From Azospirillum sp. B510 (lineage in GTDB: Bacteria; Pseudomonadota; Alphaproteobacteria; Azospirillales; Azospirillaceae): a stretch of 64,000 bases of DNA. Both the position numbers and the translations under genes were made by a program. How positions within the stretch are numbered: the first letter of the stretch is position 1; each line of letters opens with the position of its first letter. This document shows, in pieces, positions 43,607-52,542 of the stretch. The notes below the pieces were generated by a model. That model had not been told where the DNA came from and did not search any database. It worked only from the letters and a program-made list of their open reading frames with translations. Where the stretch lies: contig NC_013854.1 in the NCBI RefSeq assembly GCF_000010725.1, positions 2,509,001 through 2,573,000 on the forward strand, written 5' to 3'.

Positions 43607-43831
43607 TCACTTGCCGGGGCGGATCACCGGGGTGAGCTGGTCGCCCCAGTTGCCGGTCTCGTTGTGATAGCGGGCGGTGCGCATCAGCTCGACCGTCACG
43701 CCGGCCTCGACCGCCTTGACGACGGCGTCGTTCAGGCGATGCAGGTTGTTGGCGACGATGCGGATGGCGCTTTCCTGCTCCGGCGTCAGTTCCGACCGGT
43801 CATCCGGCGGCGCGTCCTTGAAACCCGACAT
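43607..43831 (-). CDS. Conserved small protein of unknown function
   Basis: The 74-residue product starts at 43831 with GGGAAGGA seven bases upstream. It has a helical, charged centre (ELTPEQESAIRIVANNLHRL, then NDAVVKAVEAGVTVELMRTA) and a C-terminal tail (HNETGNWGDQLTPVIRPGK). No family is recognised. The clear ribosome site and dedicated terminator show that it is a real single-gene unit. Confidence 0.72.
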   Translation of the reverse strand: MSGFKDAPPDDRSELTPEQESAIRIVANNLHRLNDAVVKAVEAGVTVELMRTARYHNETGNWGDQLTPVIRPGK

Positions 43832-44004
43832 GCGTTGTTCCTTCCCCTGGATTGGGACCGCCCGGGCGGGACCGGCCGCGGTCCAGAACTTGGTCATGCT
43901 CTTGACCGGCCTCGTCAGCCGGTTTCCATCATGTAGCACATTGTGTGCGCCGCGACAAAGATCGTGACGCGTCAAGCGATTGCGACCATCGACCTGTTGC
44001 AACC

Positions 44005-44046
44005 GGCTTGACAGGGCCGGCTTGACAGGGCCGGCTTGCGATGGCC
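44005..44046. repeat. 14-bp tandem repeat
   Basis: GGCTTGACAGGGCC occurs twice in tandem (44005-44018 and 44019-44032), followed by the diverged copy GGCTTGCGATGGCC (44033-44046). It lies in the 404-base region between the two divergent genes at 43831 and 44236. Each exact copy contains TTGACA, so promoter activity is possible. Otherwise the interval shows nothing clear. Confidence 0.6.
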
Positions 44047-44235
44047 GACCCGGCGACGACCCGGACAGGTCGAAAGCGCGGCGCGGTGTCGAAGGCGCCC
44101 GTGCCGGGTCTTATTCTTGCAAACGAAAGAAATAATGCTTCAGGGTCGTAATCAAATATTGGGGTAACTCCACAGTTGACGCCTTTCGATTGCAATGCGC
44201 AGATTTCACCACGAAGCAATTTGCCCCTCACGGAG

Positions 44236-44610
44236 ATGATCTTGAAGAACGTCGCCACCAAGGCCCTTCTGGTCGCGTCCTCGCTGTTCCTGATGCAGGG
44301 CGCGGCGCTCGCCGGGCAGCAGGACTTCACCATCGTGAACAAGACCGGCTATCCGCTCAAGCACATCTACGTTTCCGAGAACAACAACAACAGCTGGGAC
44401 GAGGATATTCTCGGCCGTGACGTTCTGAACGACGGCGAGTATTTCGAGGTCGCCTTCGGCAAGGCCGACAAGACCTGCAAGTGGGACATGAAGGTCGTTT
44501 ATGACGACGGCGAATCGGCCGTCTGGCAGGGCCTGAACCTGTGCCAGATCTCCAAGCTGACGCTCAAGTGGAACAAGAACACCGGCGTCACCTCGGCCCA
44601 GAGCGAGTAA
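44236..44610 (+). CDS. Secreted protein of unknown function
   Basis: The product has about 124 residues with a Sec signal peptide (ATKALLVASSLFLMQGAALA), so it is exported. The mature part is beta-rich (DFTIVNKTGYPLKHIYVSEN, then DEDILGRDVLNDGEYFEVAF) with two Cys that could pair (KTCKWD and NLCQI). Similar small exported proteins are widespread in proteobacteria and have no known role. GGAG lies only one base from ATG 44236 but six from a TTG at 44242, so the true start may be the TTG. Confidence 0.75.
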   Translation: MILKNVATKALLVASSLFLMQGAALAGQQDFTIVNKTGYPLKHIYVSENNNNSWDEDILGRDVLNDGEYFEVAFGKADKTCKWDMKVVYDDGESAVWQGLNLCQISKLTLKWNKNTGVTSAQSE

Positions 44611-44614
44611 GTCC

Positions 44615-45562
44615 TCAGCGGAAATTGTCGGTGCTGCGGTTCATCAGATGGATGAAGACGTCTTCCAGCGTCGGATCCGTCGCGGTGATCCGCAGCACCG
44701 GCTGTCCGTCCCAAGGAGCGAGCGCCCGGTCCAGAGCGACGGCGTCGATGCCGCTGACATGCAGGCGGCTGCCGAAGACCGCGACCATCTCGACCCCCTG
44801 CCGCCCCTCCAGCGCCGCAGCGATGCGGTGCAGGCCCTCACCCGTGACAAGGCGGGTGTGCAGACCTGAAGCGGCGATGACCTGATCGACCGTTCCATGG
44901 GTCATCAGCGTCCCATAGGCGATGTAGGCGATGCGGTGGCAGCGTTCCGCCTCGTCCATGTAATGGGTGCTGACCAGAACCGTCAGTCCCTCGCCGGCCA
45001 GCCGGTGGATCTCGTCCCAGAATTCGCGCCGCGCCTTGGGGTCGACACCCGCCGTCGGCTCGTCGAGCAACAGCAGCTTGGGCTCATGCAGGATGCAGGC
45101 GGCCAGCGCCAGACGCTGCTTCCAACCGCCCGACAACTCCCCCGCCAACTGCGACCGCCGCTTGGACAGCCCCAGCCGGTCCAGCGCCTCGGCCACCCGC
45201 CGCCGCCGGTCGGGCAGGCCATACATGCGGGCGACGAAATCCAGATTCTCGGCGATGCTCAGATCCTCCCAGAAGCTGAACTTCTGGGTCATGTAGCCGA
45301 CCTGCCGCTTGATCGCGTCGCTCTGCCGCCGGATGTCGAGGCCGAGACAGGTGCCCTCCCCGGCATCGGGAGTCAGCAGGCCGCACAACAGGCGGATGGT
45401 GGTGGTCTTGCCCGACCCGTTGGGTCCGAGGAAACCATAGATTTCACCGGCCTCCACCCGGATCGACACATCATCGACCACGGTCTTGCCGCCGAAGCGC
45501 TTGACCAGCCCCCGCACGTCGATGGCAGGCCCGCCGGCGGCGGGAACCCGGTCCATCGTCAT
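44615..45562 (-). CDS. ABC transporter ATP-binding protein
   Basis: This 315-residue NBD has Walker A (GFLGPNGSGKTTTIRLLCGL), Q-loop (YMTQKFSFWEDLSIAEN), signature (ELSGGWKQRLALAACIL), Walker B (LLLLDEPTAGVDPKARREF) and H-loop (VLVSTHYMDEAERC). It is of the YbhF/DrrA export type. The C-terminal 80 residues resemble the DrrA extension. It starts inside the end of the HlyD gene (ATGA overlap). The membrane permease normally found next to such pairs is not visible downstream. Confidence 0.92.
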   Translation of the reverse strand: MTMDRVPAAGGPAIDVRGLVKRFGGKTVVDDVSIRVEAGEIYGFLGPNGSGKTTTIRLLCGLLTPDAGEGTCLGLDIRRQSDAIKRQVGYMTQKFSFWEDLSIAENLDFVARMYGLPDRRRRVAEALDRLGLSKRRSQLAGELSGGWKQRLALAACILHEPKLLLLDEPTAGVDPKARREFWDEIHRLAGEGLTVLVSTHYMDEAERCHRIAYIAYGTLMTHGTVDQVIAASGLHTRLVTGEGLHRIAAALEGRQGVEMVAVFGSRLHVSGIDAVALDRALAPWDGQPVLRITATDPTLEDVFIHLMNRSTDNFR

Positions 45563-46557
45563 CGTCCGCGCTCCGCCGGCACGGCGTCCGCCGGCGGAAT
45601 GGCCGGTGGCCAGGCATCCACCGGCACCCCTGGATTCAGCGGCCGGTCGGGAAGCGCCTCCACCCGGAAGACCAGCTTTTCCCGGCTGCCGACGCTGTAG
45701 ATCACCGGCGGCGTATATTCGGCCTGCGAGGCGATGCGCGTGACCCGTGCCGACAATCCGGACGGACAGCCGTCACAGCGCACCGACAGGGCAGTTCCCG
45801 GCGCCAAGCCGGCAATGGCGGTTTCCGGCACGAACAGCACCAGCTTCACCCGCTCCGGCGGCAGAAGCGACACGACGGGGGAACCGGCCGGCACCCATTC
45901 GCCGGGATTGTAGAGCGTGTCGTCCACCAGGGCCGCAACGGGAGCGACGGGCGCCAGATCGGCCAGCCGGCGCTCCGCCTGGACCAGCGCCGCGTCGGCC
46001 TGCGCGACCGCCTCGTCGGCGGCCCGCAGTTGGTCCGGACGGGCCGGCAGGGCCGCGACCGACAGTTGCGCCTCGGCCTCCGCCATCTGGCCACGGTCGC
46101 GCTCGAAGGCGGCGCGGGCCTGATCGAGCTTGTCGGGTGAAGAGACCCTGCGCTCCACCAGTTCCCGCTGCCGGCTCAGTTCCGCGGTGGAATAGCGCAA
46201 CGCCGCCTCCGCCCGCGCCTTCTGCGCCATCAGCACCGCGACCTCCTCCGCCCGCTTGCCGGTGGCGAGGTCGGCGCGCTGGGCCCGCGCCTGGGCCGCC
46301 GCCGCGGCGAGCCGGTCGCGCTCCGCCCGGGCGGTGGCCCGGTCGACGGCGAACAAGGGCGCACCGGCCGCGACACGGCCGCCACGGACGACCGACAGGC
46401 TTTCCAGCATGCCGGCGCCGGGAGCGGCGATGCGCAGATACTCCCCCTCGACATAGCCATGGGCGAGCGGCGGCGGCCCGCCGGCCGTGACGGGTAGACC
46501 GACCGCCAGCGCCAGCGCCGCCAGCCCGGTCAGGATGCCGTCGACAAAGCCGCTCAT
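45559..46557 (-). CDS. HlyD/YbhG-family periplasmic adaptor protein
   Basis: The product of 332 residues has an N-terminal membrane anchor (ILTGLAALALAVGLPVTAGG), a biotinyl-lipoyl half (YVEGEYLRIAAPGAGMLESL), a long coiled coil (about 75 to 195, RATARAERDRLAAAAAQARA and onward) and a beta-barrel part (VKLVLFVPETAIAGLAPGTA). This is the membrane fusion protein architecture of YbhG/EmrA-type exporters. It is the first gene of a two-gene operon with the ATPase. The permease is missing from the visible neighbourhood. Confidence 0.88.
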   Translation of the reverse strand: MSGFVDGILTGLAALALAVGLPVTAGGPPPLAHGYVEGEYLRIAAPGAGMLESLSVVRGGRVAAGAPLFAVDRATARAERDRLAAAAAQARAQRADLATGKRAEEVAVLMAQKARAEAALRYSTAELSRQRELVERRVSSPDKLDQARAAFERDRGQMAEAEAQLSVAALPARPDQLRAADEAVAQADAALVQAERRLADLAPVAPVAALVDDTLYNPGEWVPAGSPVVSLLPPERVKLVLFVPETAIAGLAPGTALSVRCDGCPSGLSARVTRIASQAEYTPPVIYSVGSREKLVFRVEALPDRPLNPGVPVDAWPPAIPPADAVPAERGR

Positions 46558-46986
46558 GGCCCCGCCCGGTCGGGGTCACAAGGCGAAGGTGCGACGAAAT
46601 GGCGCATGCGGGGATCAGAGGAACATGAGGGCAAGGCGTACCGCCTCTTCGCGACTGGCTGATCCGTTATAGACGTGGATTGGCTTTCCCCCAACGGCCA
46701 AGACCATTGTGCGGCGCAGCGAAATCCATGCGAAAGCTCTTGCCTTTCCGCGAGCAGTCGCCGAGACTTTTGATCGGCCGGCGGCGTACGAACGGACTCG
46801 CCGCCGCGCCCGGCCCGGCCAACGGGCTCCAAATACAGGGCATGAACAGGGCGGCCGGACCAACGGCCGCGACGGTACGGGGGAGGTACGGATCAAGGCG
46901 CTGACGCCGGGACCCGTTGATGCGTAGTGCCGGGACCAAGCCGTCCGGCATATGCCCGGGTCCCCAGCCGAGCGAGGGGATCGATC
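46558..46986. other. Gene-free interval upstream of nifA
   Basis: This 429-base divergent region between the exporter operon and nifA must hold both promoters. I find no TGT-N10-ACA pair and no GG-N10-GC sigma-54 promoter with a good match, in line with NifA being expressed from an ordinary promoter in Azospirillum-like bacteria. No terminator or repeat is visible. Confidence 0.45.
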
Positions 46987-48912
46987 ATGCCGAGTGCTGC
47001 CCATTCCGCGTCATCCTCCAGCCTTGAGCTGCTGACGATCTACGAGGTCAGCAAGATCCTGGGCTCGTCGCTGGATCTGGAACAGACCCTGCGCGAGGTC
47101 CTGCGGGCGCTGTCCTACCAGTTGCAGATGCACCGGGGCCGAGTTTACCTGCAAGGCGAGGATGGGGCGCTGCGGCTCGTCGCCGCGCAGGGGCTGCCGA
47201 AGGGGTCGCCGGCGCAGGAGATCGACTACAACCAGGGCGAAGGCATCAGCGGCCGCATCCTGAAGACCGGCATGCCGGCGGTCGTCCCCAATCTGGCCGA
47301 GGAACCGCTGTTCAACAACCGCTCGGGCGGGCGTGATGATCTGGACGAGCAGGTGGCCTCGCTGGTCGGCGTGCCGATCAAGGCGGCCGGCGCGGTGATC
47401 GGCGTGCTGACCATCGACCGCATCTCCGACGACGGCCCGAGAGGCCATTTCGGCTCCGACGTCCGCTTCCTGACCATGGTCGCCAACCTGATCGGCCAGA
47501 CCGTGCGCCTGCACCGGACGGTGGCGGAGGAGCGGCGCTTCATGATGCGCGAGACCTTCCGCGTCCAGAAGGAGCTGCGGCCGGTGGTGGCCCCGGTCAA
47601 CGACGTGGTCTGCACCAGCCCCAACATGGTCGATGTGCTGGCCCAGGTGCACCGGGTGGCGCCCTTCAAGTCCACCGTGCTGATCCGCGGCGAGAGCGGC
47701 ACCGGCAAGGAGCTGATCGCGCGGGCCATCCACAACCTGTCGCCGCGCAAGGACGCCCCCTTCATCCGGGTCAACTGCGCCGCCCTGCCCGAATCGCTGC
47801 TGGAATCGGAATTGTTCGGGCACGAGAAGGGCTCCTTCACCGGCGCCCAGAAGGATCACAAGGGCCGCTTCGAGCTGGCGTCCGGCGGCACGCTGTTCCT
47901 GGACGAGATCGGCGACATCTCCTCCAACTTCCAGGCCAAGCTGCTGCGCGTGCTTCAGGAGCAGGAGTTCGAACGGGTCGGCGGGTCGAAGACGATCAAG
48001 ACCGACGTGCGGCTGATCTGCGCCACCAACCTCAATCTGGAGGAGGCGGTCGGCCACGGCAAATTCCGCGCCGACCTGTATTTCCGCATCAACGTGGTGA
48101 CGATCCACCTGCCGCCGCTGCGCGAGCGGCGCGGCGACATCGCCATGCTGGCCAAGCATTTCGTCACCAAGTTCGGCCGCGACAACGGCCTGAACCTGGA
48201 CATCGACCATGACGCGCTGGAGGTGCTGAACCGCTGCACCTGGCCCGGCAATGTGCGCGAGCTGGAGAACTGCATCGAGCGCGCGGCGACCCAGTGCCGC
48301 AACGGCACCATCCGCGTGCCCGACCTGTCCTGTAGTATGAATCTCTGCAATTCCTCCGTGCTGTTCCAGTACCGCAACATGGGGGCCGCCGTCGGCGGGC
48401 TGGCCCCGTCGATGAGCGGCACCGCGATCAATCCGGCGCAGCCGGGCCCAACGCCGGCGCGCCCGCAGTTGCCCACCATTCCGCCAGCCATGCCCGTCCC
48501 GGCCAATGGCGCCGCCGGGGGAACGGTCGACGGAACCTTCAACGGAACCGCCAACGGAACCCCCGGCGGTGCACAGTGGCCCGCCTGCGCGTCCGGCTGC
48601 GGCGCCGGGCCGCTGCCGGTCTGCGGCGCCTCGAAACCGCTGCCACCCTCGGCGATCGTTCCGCTGCCCGCCCCACAGCCCACCACGGTCGCCACCCCGG
48701 CCGTCCCCTCGGCACCGGCGCCACAGCCCGTCGCCGCCGGCCCCGACCTGCCGCTGGACGAGCCGGAGTCGGGTCCGCTGCGCGACCGCCTCGTCTGGGC
48801 GATGGAGCGGACCGGCTGGGTCCAGGCCAAGGCCGCCCGCCTGCTGGGAATGACGACCCGTCAGGTGAGCTACGCGCTCCGCAAGTACAACATCGAGATC
48901 AAGAGGTTCTGA
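46987..48912 (+). CDS. nifA: NifA, sigma-54-dependent activator of nitrogen-fixation genes
   Basis: The product has 641 residues from ATG 46987 (GAGGGG seven bases upstream). It has an N-terminal GAF domain (about 13 to 180), a central AAA+ domain with Walker A (GESGTGKE, 235-242), a sigma-54 contact loop reading GSFTGA (282-287) and Walker B (LFLDEIGD, 303-310), and a C-terminal Fis-type HTH (about 600 to 640). Cysteines 417, 429, 449 and 454 give C-X11-C-X19-C-X4-C, the pattern of alphaproteobacterial NifA whose activity is lost in oxygen. The linker before the HTH (about 460 to 590) is unusually long and Pro/Ala/Gly-rich, with further cysteines. It should activate the nifB operon through the sites at 49938 and 49989. 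Confidence 0.96.
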   Translation: MPSAAHSASSSSLELLTIYEVSKILGSSLDLEQTLREVLRALSYQLQMHRGRVYLQGEDGALRLVAAQGLPKGSPAQEIDYNQGEGISGRILKTGMPAVVPNLAEEPLFNNRSGGRDDLDEQVASLVGVPIKAAGAVIGVLTIDRISDDGPRGHFGSDVRFLTMVANLIGQTVRLHRTVAEERRFMMRETFRVQKELRPVVAPVNDVVCTSPNMVDVLAQVHRVAPFKSTVLIRGESGTGKELIARAIHNLSPRKDAPFIRVNCAALPESLLESELFGHEKGSFTGAQKDHKGRFELASGGTLFLDEIGDISSNFQAKLLRVLQEQEFERVGGSKTIKTDVRLICATNLNLEEAVGHGKFRADLYFRINVVTIHLPPLRERRGDIAMLAKHFVTKFGRDNGLNLDIDHDALEVLNRCTWPGNVRELENCIERAATQCRNGTIRVPDLSCSMNLCNSSVLFQYRNMGAAVGGLAPSMSGTAINPAQPGPTPARPQLPTIPPAMPVPANGAAGGTVDGTFNGTANGTPGGAQWPACASGCGAGPLPVCGASKPLPPSAIVPLPAPQPTTVATPAVPSAPAPQPVAAGPDLPLDEPESGPLRDRLVWAMERTGWVQAKAARLLGMTTRQVSYALRKYNIEIKRF

Positions 48913-49015
48913 GGATATCGGCGGATACCCTCCGCCGTCGCGCGCCGCCGGACTTTCATGCTACCTTACCGGGCCTTCGGTTCGATGGCGTTCCCCGGTC
49001 GAACGGATTTGCGTC

Positions 49016-49915
49016 TTGCCTTCGCTTGAAAAGCCCCTCGCTCTGCTGTTCGTCGACATCGCCGACAGCACGATGCTGTACGAGCGCATCGGCAACGCCA
49101 CCGCGGCGGCGCTGACGCAACGGGTGCTGGCCCATCTGCGGCGTCTGGTGATGGACCATCACGGCGGTGTCATCAAAAGCCTGGGCGACGGTCTGCTGGC
49201 GGCCTTCCCGGCCTGTGACGACAGCGTCCGCACCGCCTGCGCCATGATGGGCATCCAGGGCGAGCACGGGCTGGGGCTGCGCATCGGCATCCATTTCGGC
49301 GCGGTGATCGAAGGGATCGGCGACCTGTATGGCGACGCCTGCAACGTGGCGGCGCGGGTGCAGCAGATCGCCCGGCCGGACGAGATCCTGGCGACCCAGG
49401 CGCTGGTGGATGGCCTGTCGCCCGACCTGCGCGCCCGGACCAAGCCGTTGAGCAACGTCACCATGAAGGGCAAGGCGGCACCGATCCGCGTCCACCAGAT
49501 CCGGGTCGGCGACGACGGGGGCGACGACGCCATCGACAGCACCACGCTCGGCTTTTCCCTACCGACCGGGACTGGTGGCGTGATGGTGACGCTGCACCTC
49601 TCCTATCGCGGGCAGCACATCACGCTGAGCCGGGCGCTGCCCCGTGTCACCATCGGTCGCGAGGACAGCAGCGGCCTGCGCATCGCCTCGCGCCAGACCT
49701 CGCGCCAGCATGCGGTGATCGACTTCACCCGTGAAAGCTTCCTTTTGACCGATCATTCCACCAACGGCACCTTCATCCGCAGCGGCGGGTCGCCGCCGGT
49801 GGTGCTGCGCCGCGATTCGACCAAGCTGGTCGGCGACGGCCTGATCGGCTTCGGAGCGGAGGCGCTGGACGAGAGCCAGGACCATGTCGTCGCCTTCCGC
49901 GGCGAGCTGGCCTGA
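49016..49915 (+). CDS. Class III adenylate cyclase with C-terminal FHA domain
   Basis: This 299-residue soluble protein has a cyclase catalytic domain (about 8 to 165) with the residues needed for activity: metal-binding Asp14 (LFVDIADSTM) and Asp58 (KSLGDG), adenine-selecting Lys54 and Asp103, and the transition-state pair Asn110 and Arg114 (GDACNVAARV). A FHA phosphothreonine-binding domain follows (about 190 to 299) with GRED (Arg215), SRQH (229-232) and STNGTFI. It would make cAMP under control of a Ser/Thr-phosphorylated partner. TTG 49016 is the likely start; it has no strong ribosome site. It stands between nifA and nifB, 103 bases after the former. Confidence 0.85.
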   Translation: MPSLEKPLALLFVDIADSTMLYERIGNATAAALTQRVLAHLRRLVMDHHGGVIKSLGDGLLAAFPACDDSVRTACAMMGIQGEHGLGLRIGIHFGAVIEGIGDLYGDACNVAARVQQIARPDEILATQALVDGLSPDLRARTKPLSNVTMKGKAAPIRVHQIRVGDDGGDDAIDSTTLGFSLPTGTGGVMVTLHLSYRGQHITLSRALPRVTIGREDSSGLRIASRQTSRQHAVIDFTRESFLLTDHSTNGTFIRSGGSPPVVLRRDSTKLVGDGLIGFGAEALDESQDHVVAFRGELA

Positions 49916-49937
49916 GCGGCCGACATCACCGGCCGTT

Positions 49938-50004
49938 TGTCGGCACCCCGACAAAGCCCCCTGCCCCCGCCTCCCCCGCACCGTCCATTGTCACAATGAC
50001 GACA
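49938..50004 (+). promoter_or_regulatory. Two NifA upstream activator sites of nifB
   Basis: TGTCGGCACCCCGACA (49938-49953) and TGTCACAATGACGACA (49989-50004) both fit TGT-N10-ACA exactly. Their centres are 51 bases apart. They are about 92 and 143 bases upstream of the predicted start of transcription, the usual working distance for NifA with DNA looping. The second overlaps nothing coding; the first lies 22 bases after the cyclase gene. Confidence 0.88.
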
Positions 50005-50061
50005 GCGTCCGCGATGCCGACAATCCTCCGCAAGCCATTGTAAATACGTCATTCCTTCATC

Positions 50062-50077
50062 TGGCCCCGAACTTGCT
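50062..50077 (+). promoter_or_regulatory. Sigma-54 (-24/-12) promoter of the nifB operon
   Basis: TGGCCCCGAACTTGCT has GG (50063-50064) and GC (50075-50076) exactly 10 bases apart and keeps the TTGC of the -12 element. Together with the two NifA sites upstream it makes a complete NifA/RpoN-dependent promoter, 55 bases before the nifB start. Confidence 0.88.
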
Positions 50078-50130
50078 TTTCATCCCTTCATCCAACGGTG
50101 TCGTCGGGAACGGCAGGGAAGGAGTGGATG

Positions 50131-51693
50131 ATGGGCAACGTGGTATCGCTCGACAGCATCTTCGGGCTTGGGGAACTCGCCCCGCCCGCCGTGATGCCGG
50201 CAGCACCCGAGGCGGCGTCCGGCTGTTCGTCGTCGTCCTGCGGATCGTCGGATGGTCCGGCCGACATGGACCCGGCGGTGTGGGAGAAGGTGAAGAACCA
50301 TCCCTGCTATTCGGAAGAGGCGCATCATTATTTCGCCCGCATGCATGTCGCGGTCGCGCCGGCCTGCAACATCCAATGCAACTACTGCAACCGCAAATAT
50401 GATTGCTCGAACGAGAGCCGGCCGGGCGTGGTCTCCGAAAAGCTGACCCCCGACCAGGCGCTCAAGAAAATCCTCGCCGTCGCCCAGGAAATTCCGCAAC
50501 TGTCGGTGATCGGCATCGCCGGCCCCGGCGACAGTCTGGCGGCCGCCGGCAAGAACACCTTCGCCACCTTCGAAATGTTGCAGAAGAAGGCGCCGGACCT
50601 GAAGCTTTGCCTGTCCACCAACGGCCTGGCCCTGCCCGACCATGTGGACACCATCGCCCAATACAATATCGACCACGTCACCATCACCATCAACATGGTC
50701 GATCCCGAGGTCGGCGCGCGGATCTATCCCTGGATCTTCTACAAGCACAAACGCTGGACCGGGCTGGACGCCGCCAAGATCCTCCATGAACAGCAGATGC
50801 TGGGGCTGGAGATGCTGACCTCGCGCGGCATCCTGGTGAAGGTGAACTCCGTCATGATCCCGGGGGTCAACGACGAGCACCTGCTGGAGGTGAACAAGGC
50901 GGTGAAGAGCTGCGGCGCCTTCCTGCACAACATCATGCCGCTGATCTCTGACCCCGCCCATGGAACCTATTTCGGCCTGAACGGCCAGCGCGGCCCGACC
51001 GCGCAGGAGCTGAAGCTGGTGCAGGACGCCTGCGAGGGCGGAGCCAAGCTGATGCGCCATTGCCGCCAATGCCGCGCCGACGCCGTCGGCCTGCTGGGCG
51101 AGGATCGCGGCGAGGAGTTCACCGCCGACAAGATCGAGGCGATGGGCTTCGTCGAGTATGACGACGAAGCCCGCCGCAGCTACCGCGACCATGTCGAGGC
51201 CGAACGCGCCGGCCGGCATGCCTCCAAGGCCGCCGCCCAAGCCGATGTGCGCGACAGCGTCGGCGCCGGTGTCGATCCGATCCTGATCGCCGTCGCCACC
51301 AAGGGCGGCGAGCGCATCAACGAGCATTTCGGCCACGCCAAGGAATTCCAGATCTACGAGGTCGGCCCGGACGGCGCCAAGTTCGTCGGCCATCGCCGCG
51401 TCGACCAGTATTGCGAAGGCGGCTCCGGCGACATCGACACGCTGGACGGCGTGCTGGCGGCGATCAACGACTGCACCGCCGTGTTCGTCGCCAAGATCGG
51501 CGGCTGCCCGTCCAAGTCGCTGGCCGATGCCGGGATCGAACCGGTCGACCGCTTCGCCTTCGACTACATCGAGGAATCGGCGCTGGCCTACTTCAAGGAC
51601 TACGCCGAGCGGCTCGGCCAGGGCGTCGTCCAGTCCCGCGCCGGCCAGGACGCGGTGATCCGCACCGGGGCGCTGACCGCGCGCCGCGCCTGA
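50131..51693 (+). CDS. nifB: NifB, FeMo-cofactor precursor (NifB-co) synthase
   Basis: The product has 520 residues from ATG 50131 (AAGGAG six bases upstream). NifB is a radical-SAM enzyme that joins two 4Fe-4S clusters and adds the central carbide to give the 8Fe core of FeMo-co. The radical-SAM motif CNIQCNYC has Cys79, Cys83 and Cys86. Further cysteines that may bind auxiliary clusters are in [18 protein letters not shown] and [16 protein letters not shown]. The C-terminal 120 residues (from [20 protein letters not shown]) form a NifX/NafY-like domain, as in most proteobacterial NifB proteins. It heads an eleven-gene run. Confidence 0.97.
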   Translation: MGNVVSLDSIFGLGELAPPAVMPAAPEAASGCSSSSCGSSDGPADMDPAVWEKVKNHPCYSEEAHHYFARMHVAVAPACNIQCNYCNRKYDCSNESRPGVVSEKLTPDQALKKILAVAQEIPQLSVIGIAGPGDSLAAAGKNTFATFEMLQKKAPDLKLCLSTNGLALPDHVDTIAQYNIDHVTITINMVDPEVGARIYPWIFYKHKRWTGLDAAKILHEQQMLGLEMLTSRGILVKVNSVMIPGVNDEHLLEVNKAVKSCGAFLHNIMPLISDPAHGTYFGLNGQRGPTAQELKLVQDACEGGAKLMRHCRQCRADAVGLLGEDRGEEFTADKIEAMGFVEYDDEARRSYRDHVEAERAGRHASKAAAQADVRDSVGAGVDPILIAVATKGGERINEHFGHAKEFQIYEVGPDGAKFVGHRRVDQYCEGGSGDIDTLDGVLAAINDCTAVFVAKIGGCPSKSLADAGIEPVDRFAFDYIEESALAYFKDYAERLGQGVVQSRAGQDAVIRTGALTARRA

Positions 51694-51737
51694 CCCCTTT
51701 TCCCCTCCACAGCCATCCCACACCGAAGGAGAGAGCC

Positions 51738-51929
51738 ATGGCCTACAAGATCAAGTCCGCCGAATGCACCGTCTGCGGCGCCTGCGAGGCCGAGTGCCCG
51801 AACATCGCCATCAGCCTGAAGAAGGGCACCTACGTCATCGACCCGGCCAAATGCACCGAATGCAAGGGGCACTTCGACAGCCCGCAATGCGCCGCCGTCT
51901 GCCCGGCCGACTGCTGCGTCCCGGCATGA
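51738..51929 (+). CDS. fdxN: Nif-associated 2[4Fe-4S] ferredoxin FdxN
   Basis: This 63-residue ferredoxin has two cluster motifs: [13 protein letters not shown], and the second with a longer spacing, [20 protein letters not shown]. It would carry electrons to NifB or nitrogenase. AAGGAG lies close upstream. It starts 44 bases after nifB and is in the same operon, the order seen in many alphaproteobacteria. Confidence 0.93.
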   Translation: MAYKIKSAECTVCGACEAECPNIAISLKKGTYVIDPAKCTECKGHFDSPQCAAVCPADCCVPA

Positions 51930-51949
51930 TGTGAATGCTCCCTGGTATC

Positions 51950-51975
51950 CCCCCTCTCCCGCAGTGGAGAGGGGG
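51950..51975 (+). promoter_or_regulatory. Hairpin covering the ribosome site of the next gene
   Basis: CCCCCTCTCC (51950-51959) and GGAGAGGGGG (51966-51975) form a perfect 10-bp stem with loop CGCAGT. The right arm is the Shine-Dalgarno region of the gene starting at 51979, so folding would hide it. It may also be a copy of a dispersed GC-rich repeat. Confidence 0.6.
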
Positions 51976-51978
51976 AAG

Positions 51979-52542
51979 ATGTCGGATGAAGGCTTGACCC
52001 AGGAGCACCGCGCCATGCTGGACGAGGTGGATGAGGACTGGCTCGCCCGCCGCTATTACGGCGGGGATCTTCCGCCCGAGGCGGAACGCTGCCTGCATCT
52101 GGCCGCCGCCAGCCATGCCGACAGCGCGGCGGCCCTCGCCCATCTCGCCCGCGCGGCGGAAATCGCCCCTGGCCATCGCCTCGTCGATCTCGGCCATTAC
52201 AAATTCCACTTCTACAAGGCCAACCTCGATCAGGCGCTGGTCTATGGCGAGCGCATGCTCGGCCACGCCATGGCCGCCATCGGTGTCAATCACACCGACT
52301 GGCGCGCCGTGACCCCGGCCACCGCCGATTTCCGCGGGCTGGAGCCGGCGCCCCGCCTGTTCCTGTTCGCCCTGGTCGCCATCGGCTATCTGCTGCTGCG
52401 CACCGGAAATCTCGAGGCCGGACGCGAGGCGCTCGCCAAGGTCCACAGCTTCGACCCCGACGACCGTTTCGGCGCCGCCCGCCTGATCGCCGTCGCCGAC
52501 CGCCGCGCCCATGAGGACGAGTTCGAGGAGGCCGGCGCATGA
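51979..52542 (+). CDS. Nif-operon protein of unknown function, TPR-like
   Basis: This 187-residue helical protein starts at ATG 51979. The visible features are ARRYYGGDLPPEAERCLHLA, then helix pairs ALAHLARAAEIAPGHRLVDL and NLDQALVYGERMLGHAMAAI, and NLEAGREALAKVHSFDPDDR, which resemble TPR units. It has no membrane or signal segment. I recognise no named family. Its stop overlaps the start of the LRV gene (ATGA). Proteins of this kind are found beside fdxN in other nif clusters, so it is probably a nitrogenase maturation accessory. Confidence 0.75.
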   Translation: MSDEGLTQEHRAMLDEVDEDWLARRYYGGDLPPEAERCLHLAAASHADSAAALAHLARAAEIAPGHRLVDLGHYKFHFYKANLDQALVYGERMLGHAMAAIGVNHTDWRAVTPATADFRGLEPAPRLFLFALVAIGYLLLRTGNLEAGREALAKVHSFDPDDRFGAARLIAVADRRAHEDEFEEAGA

